A DNA stretch of 9,527 nt, taken from DUAG01 sp046756865 (GTDB taxonomy: Bacteria; Nitrospirota; Nitrospiria; SBBL01; JAADHI01). Positions 7,821 to 9,527 of the stretch are shown here, piece after piece. The stretch covers positions 1-9,527 of the forward strand of contig JBHHXE010000087.1 in NCBI GenBank assembly GCA_046756865.1, given 5' to 3'. Position numbers and translations under genes: made by a program. The notes under the pieces are model-generated. The model worked only from the letters and a program-made list of their open reading frames with translations. It ran no database searches and was not told where the DNA came from. How positions within the stretch are numbered: position 1 is the first letter of the stretch; each line of letters opens with the position of its first letter.

Positions 7821-8516
7821 TCATCCTCCCAGATCTTCCAGCGTATCCGGCAAGCTCTTTCGGACACAGGTAAAGATCGGTGTGTCCCGTTCTGTAAAGC
7901 GACTGGCCTCCGCCTCCCGCAATTCCATGACCAAATCAAGAAAGTCGGCGGGAAAATCGCCCTCAAACGCAACGACAAATTCCGCGTCGTCCAATCCAAA
8001 AGAGTAGCTGGTATTGATTTTCACCGTCGGATATTTATGGCCGATCTCAATGTGCTCGTTCATCATCCCCTGTCGGGCCGCCTTGGTAAGGAGATACCAA
8101 TCACGTGTCTTGACAAAGGGGTAGATAAACAGATATTTGGCTTCTCCAGGAACTACCGTGAGACGTTTCGACTCAGACCCGGGATGAGAATGCTTATCCA
8201 CATAAACAGAGCGCTTGGTCATGGCCAGATAAGAATAGACCGTATTCAGATATTTTCCCAGGCCACTGGCGTAAATCTTGACCATCATCTCCTGGAGTGT
8301 TTCCAGATCATAACTAATTCTCCAGAGCATGATATCAACTTCCGCCCGGATACCAACCGTAGAATAAGGAACAACCAGGCACTTGGACCCAAATGACTCA
8401 ACAGCCGCAGTAAATTCCTTTTTTCCCTCTTCCCGCTCAGAAGCTGGAAGCCGCCTCCAGGCGGGATCTAACTTCAGGAAGAGATAATTAACATATTGCC
8501 TTTTAATTTCTGCCAT
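7821..8516 (-). CDS. Chlorite dismutase-family heme protein, ChdC/HemQ-like
   Basis: Probable coproheme decarboxylase, the H2O2-using enzyme that makes heme b from Fe-coproporphyrin III in the cytoplasm. From the ATG at 8516 it has 231 residues; GGAGG lies 8 bases before it, so this start is preferred over the ATG at 8531. His155 in MNEH fits the proximal heme ligand. Tyr132 and Lys136 in YPFVKTRDWY match the catalytic tyrosine and lysine region of ChdC (Tyr147 and Lys151 in Listeria), which true chlorite dismutases lack. The distal position around Ile167-Asn168 is neither the arginine of chlorite-degrading enzymes nor the glutamine of Firmicutes ChdC. A highly typical family segment, NTSYSFGLDDAEFVVAFEGD, follows at 168-187. 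I therefore favour heme synthesis over chlorite breakdown, without proof. It is the first gene of the row and stops one base before trxB. Confidence 0.85.
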   Translation of the reverse strand: MAEIKRQYVNYLFLKLDPAWRRLPASEREEGKKEFTAAVESFGSKCLVVPYSTVGIRAEVDIMLWRISYDLETLQEMMVKIYASGLGKYLNTVYSYLAMTKRSVYVDKHSHPGSESKRLTVVPGEAKYLFIYPFVKTRDWYLLTKAARQGMMNEHIEIGHKYPTVKINTSYSFGLDDAEFVVAFEGDFPADFLDLVMELREAEASRFTERDTPIFTCVRKSLPDTLEDLGG

Positions 8517-8548
8517 TGACCTTTCCTCCATCCTTCATTTTTAACATC

Positions 8549-8576
8549 AAAATAACCACAAGTTACAAGCTGACAA
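8549..8576 (-). promoter_or_regulatory. Possible promoter of the ChdC-like/trxB gene row
   Basis: On the minus strand TTGTCA (8576-8571), one mismatch from the -35 consensus, is followed after 16 bases by TATTTT (8554-8549), a four-of-six match to the -10. The start would fall near 8542, about 25 bases before the preferred ATG, which leaves room for the GGAGG ribosome site. TATAAG near 8590-8595 is an alternative -10. Confidence 0.35.
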
Positions 8577-8636
8577 ACCCTTAAATTTTCTTATAAATGA
8601 GACCTTTAATTCCGGATGATTCTAACAGCGAGGCCG

Positions 8637-8650
8637 GGTTGAAATCAACC
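8637..8650. promoter_or_regulatory. Inverted repeat GGTTGA-AA-TCAACC, possible operator
   Basis: A perfect 6+6 inverted repeat with a 2-base centre lies in the divergent region between the ChdC-like and chelatase genes, centred about 57 bases before the predicted chelatase transcript start. It resembles an FNR/CRP half-site core (TTGA/TCAA), but the spacing is too short for those proteins. Regulator unknown. Confidence 0.35.
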
Positions 8651-8684
8651 TTTTTCACGACAACAGGATTTTACAAATAGACCA

Positions 8685-8693
8685 TGCTATACT
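8685..8693 (+). promoter_or_regulatory. Extended -10 promoter TGCTATACT of the chelatase gene
   Basis: TATACT (8688-8693) is preceded by TGn, an extended -10 that can work with a poor -35, and no good -35 is seen. Transcription would start near 8700. This matters for the start codon: the first in-frame ATG (8684) would lie inside the promoter and off the transcript, leaving TTG 8738 as the start. Confidence 0.45.
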
Positions 8694-8737
8694 CCACCGG
8701 AGAAAATGATTTCTGTCTCCTTCCAGGAGGATCGCCC

Positions 8738-9313
8738 TTGCCCACGAAGACAAAAAGAGATGCCAAGAAACCTGCTATCGTTCTGGCTATGCACGGAACC
8801 CCGCCCCTGGATTTTCCCAGTGAGGAGAAGTCGACTTTTTTTTCATTGCGCGCCCGCCTCAAACATCCTCCAGCGGACAATTCCGAACTCAAGCGCCGCC
8901 TGAAGGCTCTGGACTTGAAGATGAGGCGGTGGCCGCGTACAGCGGAAAATGACCCTTTCTATACCGGATCTCACAGCTTGGCAGGACATCTTGGTGAGGA
9001 AACAGGCTGGAACGTGATTGTCGGGTTCAATGAATTTTGCAGTCCTGATATAGACGAGGCCCTCGATCAGGCCGTTGTGGCTTCACCTGAGAAAGTCATC
9101 ATCCTTACCCCGATGATGACACAGGGAGGCAGTCATTCCAAAGGGGACATTCCAGGCGCAATCCAACGTGCGCGGGAGAAATACCCAACAACCGATTTTA
9201 TCTATGCCTGGCCGTTTCCGACAAAAGACGTTGCACACTTCCTGGCAAAGCAGATCGCTCATTTTTTTGAAAAGCCCAACCCGGATTTGGTCATCCCCCG
9301 GGATCGGCCTTAA
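8738..9313 (+). CDS. CbiX-like class II tetrapyrrole chelatase (sirohydrochlorin chelatase family)
   Basis: Probably inserts Fe2+ or Co2+ into sirohydrochlorin or a related tetrapyrrole in the cytoplasm. From the TTG at 8738 it has 191 residues. AGGAGG lies 7 bases before that TTG, far better than anything at the upstream in-frame ATG 8684, which overlaps the predicted -10. His19 in LAMHGTPP matches the active-site HGS histidine of CbiX/SirB, and His133 in GGSHSKGDIP matches the second active-site histidine of the G-x-H-x-x-x-DIP motif. Between them are about 50 extra residues (25-75) compared with short archaeal CbiX of about 130 residues, including a WPRTAENDPFY block. The protein has one chelatase domain, not the two of long CbiX. 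Divergent from the ChdC-like gene. The metal and substrate are not determined, and a non-chelatase family member is possible. Confidence 0.8.
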   Translation: MPTKTKRDAKKPAIVLAMHGTPPLDFPSEEKSTFFSLRARLKHPPADNSELKRRLKALDLKMRRWPRTAENDPFYTGSHSLAGHLGEETGWNVIVGFNEFCSPDIDEALDQAVVASPEKVIILTPMMTQGGSHSKGDIPGAIQRAREKYPTTDFIYAWPFPTKDVAHFLAKQIAHFFEKPNPDLVIPRDRP

Positions 9314-9351
9314 ATCCCGGAGCAAACGGTTAAGTCGCCCGAAAGACGAGG
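9298..9351 (+). other. Structured repeat element, copy A
   Basis: The first of two 54-base copies spaced 176 bases apart. A 7-bp hairpin, CCGGGAT (9298-9304) with ATCCCGG (9314-9320), has a 9-base loop and contains the chelatase stop codon. After the linker GAGCAAACGGTTAAG comes a second hairpin, TCGCC/GACGA with loop CGAAA and one C-A mismatch. GGTT 9328-9331 can also pair with AACC 9356-9359. There is no U-tract, so it is not an ordinary intrinsic terminator. I drew it for plus-strand RNA; the strand is inferred from the neighbouring gene. Confidence 0.5.
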
Positions 9352-9379
9352 CCAGAACCATAAGGAAGACCGAAGCATA

Positions 9380-9399
9380 CTCATCCGTGCGGTGAGGAG
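9380..9399 (+). promoter_or_regulatory. Hairpin overlapping a Shine-Dalgarno
   Basis: CTCATCC (9380-9386) can pair with GGTGAG (9391-9396) around loop GTGC with one bulged T. The 3' arm includes the first half of GAGGAG (9394-9399), the ribosome site of the small ORF at 9404. The wider segment is closed by GGCCA (9350-9354) with TGGCC (9405-9409), which would also cover the ATG. This would be an RNA switch only if the ORF is real. Confidence 0.3.
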
Positions 9400-9403
9400 T
9401 CCG

Positions 9404-9490
9404 ATGGCCAATACGCGGTCTCTTCAGGAAAATTGGCAGTTTCTCATTCCGGAATCGCGGAAAGAGGGCCATCCCAAGATCAGCGATTGA
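9404..9490 (+). CDS. Possible 28-residue peptide between the two repeat copies
   Basis: ATG to TGA encodes 28 residues starting MANTRSLQENWQFL and ending in KISD. GAGGAG lies 4 bases before the ATG. It is polar and charged with no membrane segment or signal peptide, and I do not recognise it. The ribosome site and the ATG can be hidden in RNA structure, and the stop lies at the edge of the loop of repeat copy B, much as the chelatase stop lies in copy A. It may be a leader peptide, a small protein or a chance frame inside a structured RNA. Length alone gives little support. Confidence 0.25.
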   Translation: MANTRSLQENWQFLIPESRKEGHPKISD

Positions 9491-9527
9491 TCTTGGGGTA
9501 AACCGTCAAGTTGTCTAAAAGACAAGG
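9474..9527 (+). other. Structured repeat element, copy B (reaches window edge)
   Basis: The second copy, 176 bases after A, with no gap needed to align them. The first hairpin, CCAAGAT (9474-9480) with ATCTTGG (9490-9496), again has a 9-base loop and extends to 10 bp as CCCAAGATCA/TGATCTTGGG with a 5-base loop. The second hairpin is TTGTC/GACAA with loop TAAAA (9511-9525). Over 38 aligned bases from 9490, 27 are identical to copy A, and 10 of the 11 differences are transitions. The element may continue past the window. Confidence 0.5.

Noticed and set aside
7820..7999. Extra 60 residues at the front of TrxB
   Set aside because: They lie inside the ChdC-like gene in another frame. The GTG at 7819 has GGGAGG before it and gives a normal-length protein.
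7821..8516. True chlorite dismutase (chlorite to chloride plus O2)
   Set aside because: The distal arginine is missing and the ChdC tyrosine is present, so (per)chlorate or chlorite metabolism is not supported.
9314..9420. c-di-GMP-I riboswitch call for the repeat element
   Set aside because: GCAAAC and a GAAA-like loop are present, but the conserved GACGCAAAGCC and the tetraloop-receptor part are not, so a firm call is not justified.
9083..9472. 129-codon minus-strand open frame across the chelatase end and the repeat region
   Set aside because: It covers the antisense of the CbiX motifs and the structured repeat; its translation has no recognisable domain or low-complexity membrane pattern.

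Overview
The window holds nine protein genes. Seven are on the minus strand and two on the plus strand. All are compact, housekeeping-type bacterial genes with short or overlapping junctions, GTG and TTG starts and moderate GC. The c-type cytochrome lipoprotein points to a cell with a periplasm. The mixture of a chlorite-dismutase-family heme enzyme, a cobalamin-type radical SAM protein, MoeA and a CbiX-like chelatase would fit a deep-branching Gram-negative such as a member of Nitrospirota, but this assignment is an inference with low confidence. I see no mobile element, CRISPR array, tRNA or rRNA.

Layout. Positions 1-1372 (minus) hold recQ, cut by the window edge before the end of its zinc-binding domain. 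Divergent from it at 1473-1829 (plus) is a small monoheme cytochrome c lipoprotein. Converging on that is a 579-581 residue B12-type radical SAM protein (1910-3649, minus), which has its own promoter in the 175-base gap at 3656-3830. Upstream of it on the same strand is a tight row of genes that reads, in order of transcription: ChdC/HemQ-like protein (8516-7821), trxB (7819-6881), M24 aminopeptidase (6813-5653), folE (5656-5057) and moeA (5057-3831). The junctions are a 1-base gap (ChdC-like/trxB), a 67-base gap (trxB/M24), a 4-base GTGA overlap (M24/folE) and a 1-base TGATG overlap (folE/moeA), so this is probably one transcription unit. On the other side of a roughly 220-base divergent promoter region lies a CbiX-like class II chelatase gene (8738-9313, plus).

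How they fit together. folE (first step from GTP to pterins) and moeA (molybdenum insertion into molybdopterin) are translationally coupled and form a pterin/molybdenum-cofactor pair. The ChdC-like protein and the divergent CbiX-like chelatase are both tetrapyrrole enzymes and may belong to one heme or siroheme route. The cytochrome c is one possible consumer of that heme.

The least ordinary stretch is the right end. Downstream of the chelatase gene, a 54-base element is present twice, 176 bases apart (9298-9351 and 9474-9527). The two copies differ almost only by transitions and keep the same hairpins through compensatory base changes. A possible 28-codon ORF lies between them. This looks like a tandem structured RNA or a repeated regulatory element that I cannot assign to a known family, and the second copy runs to the window edge.
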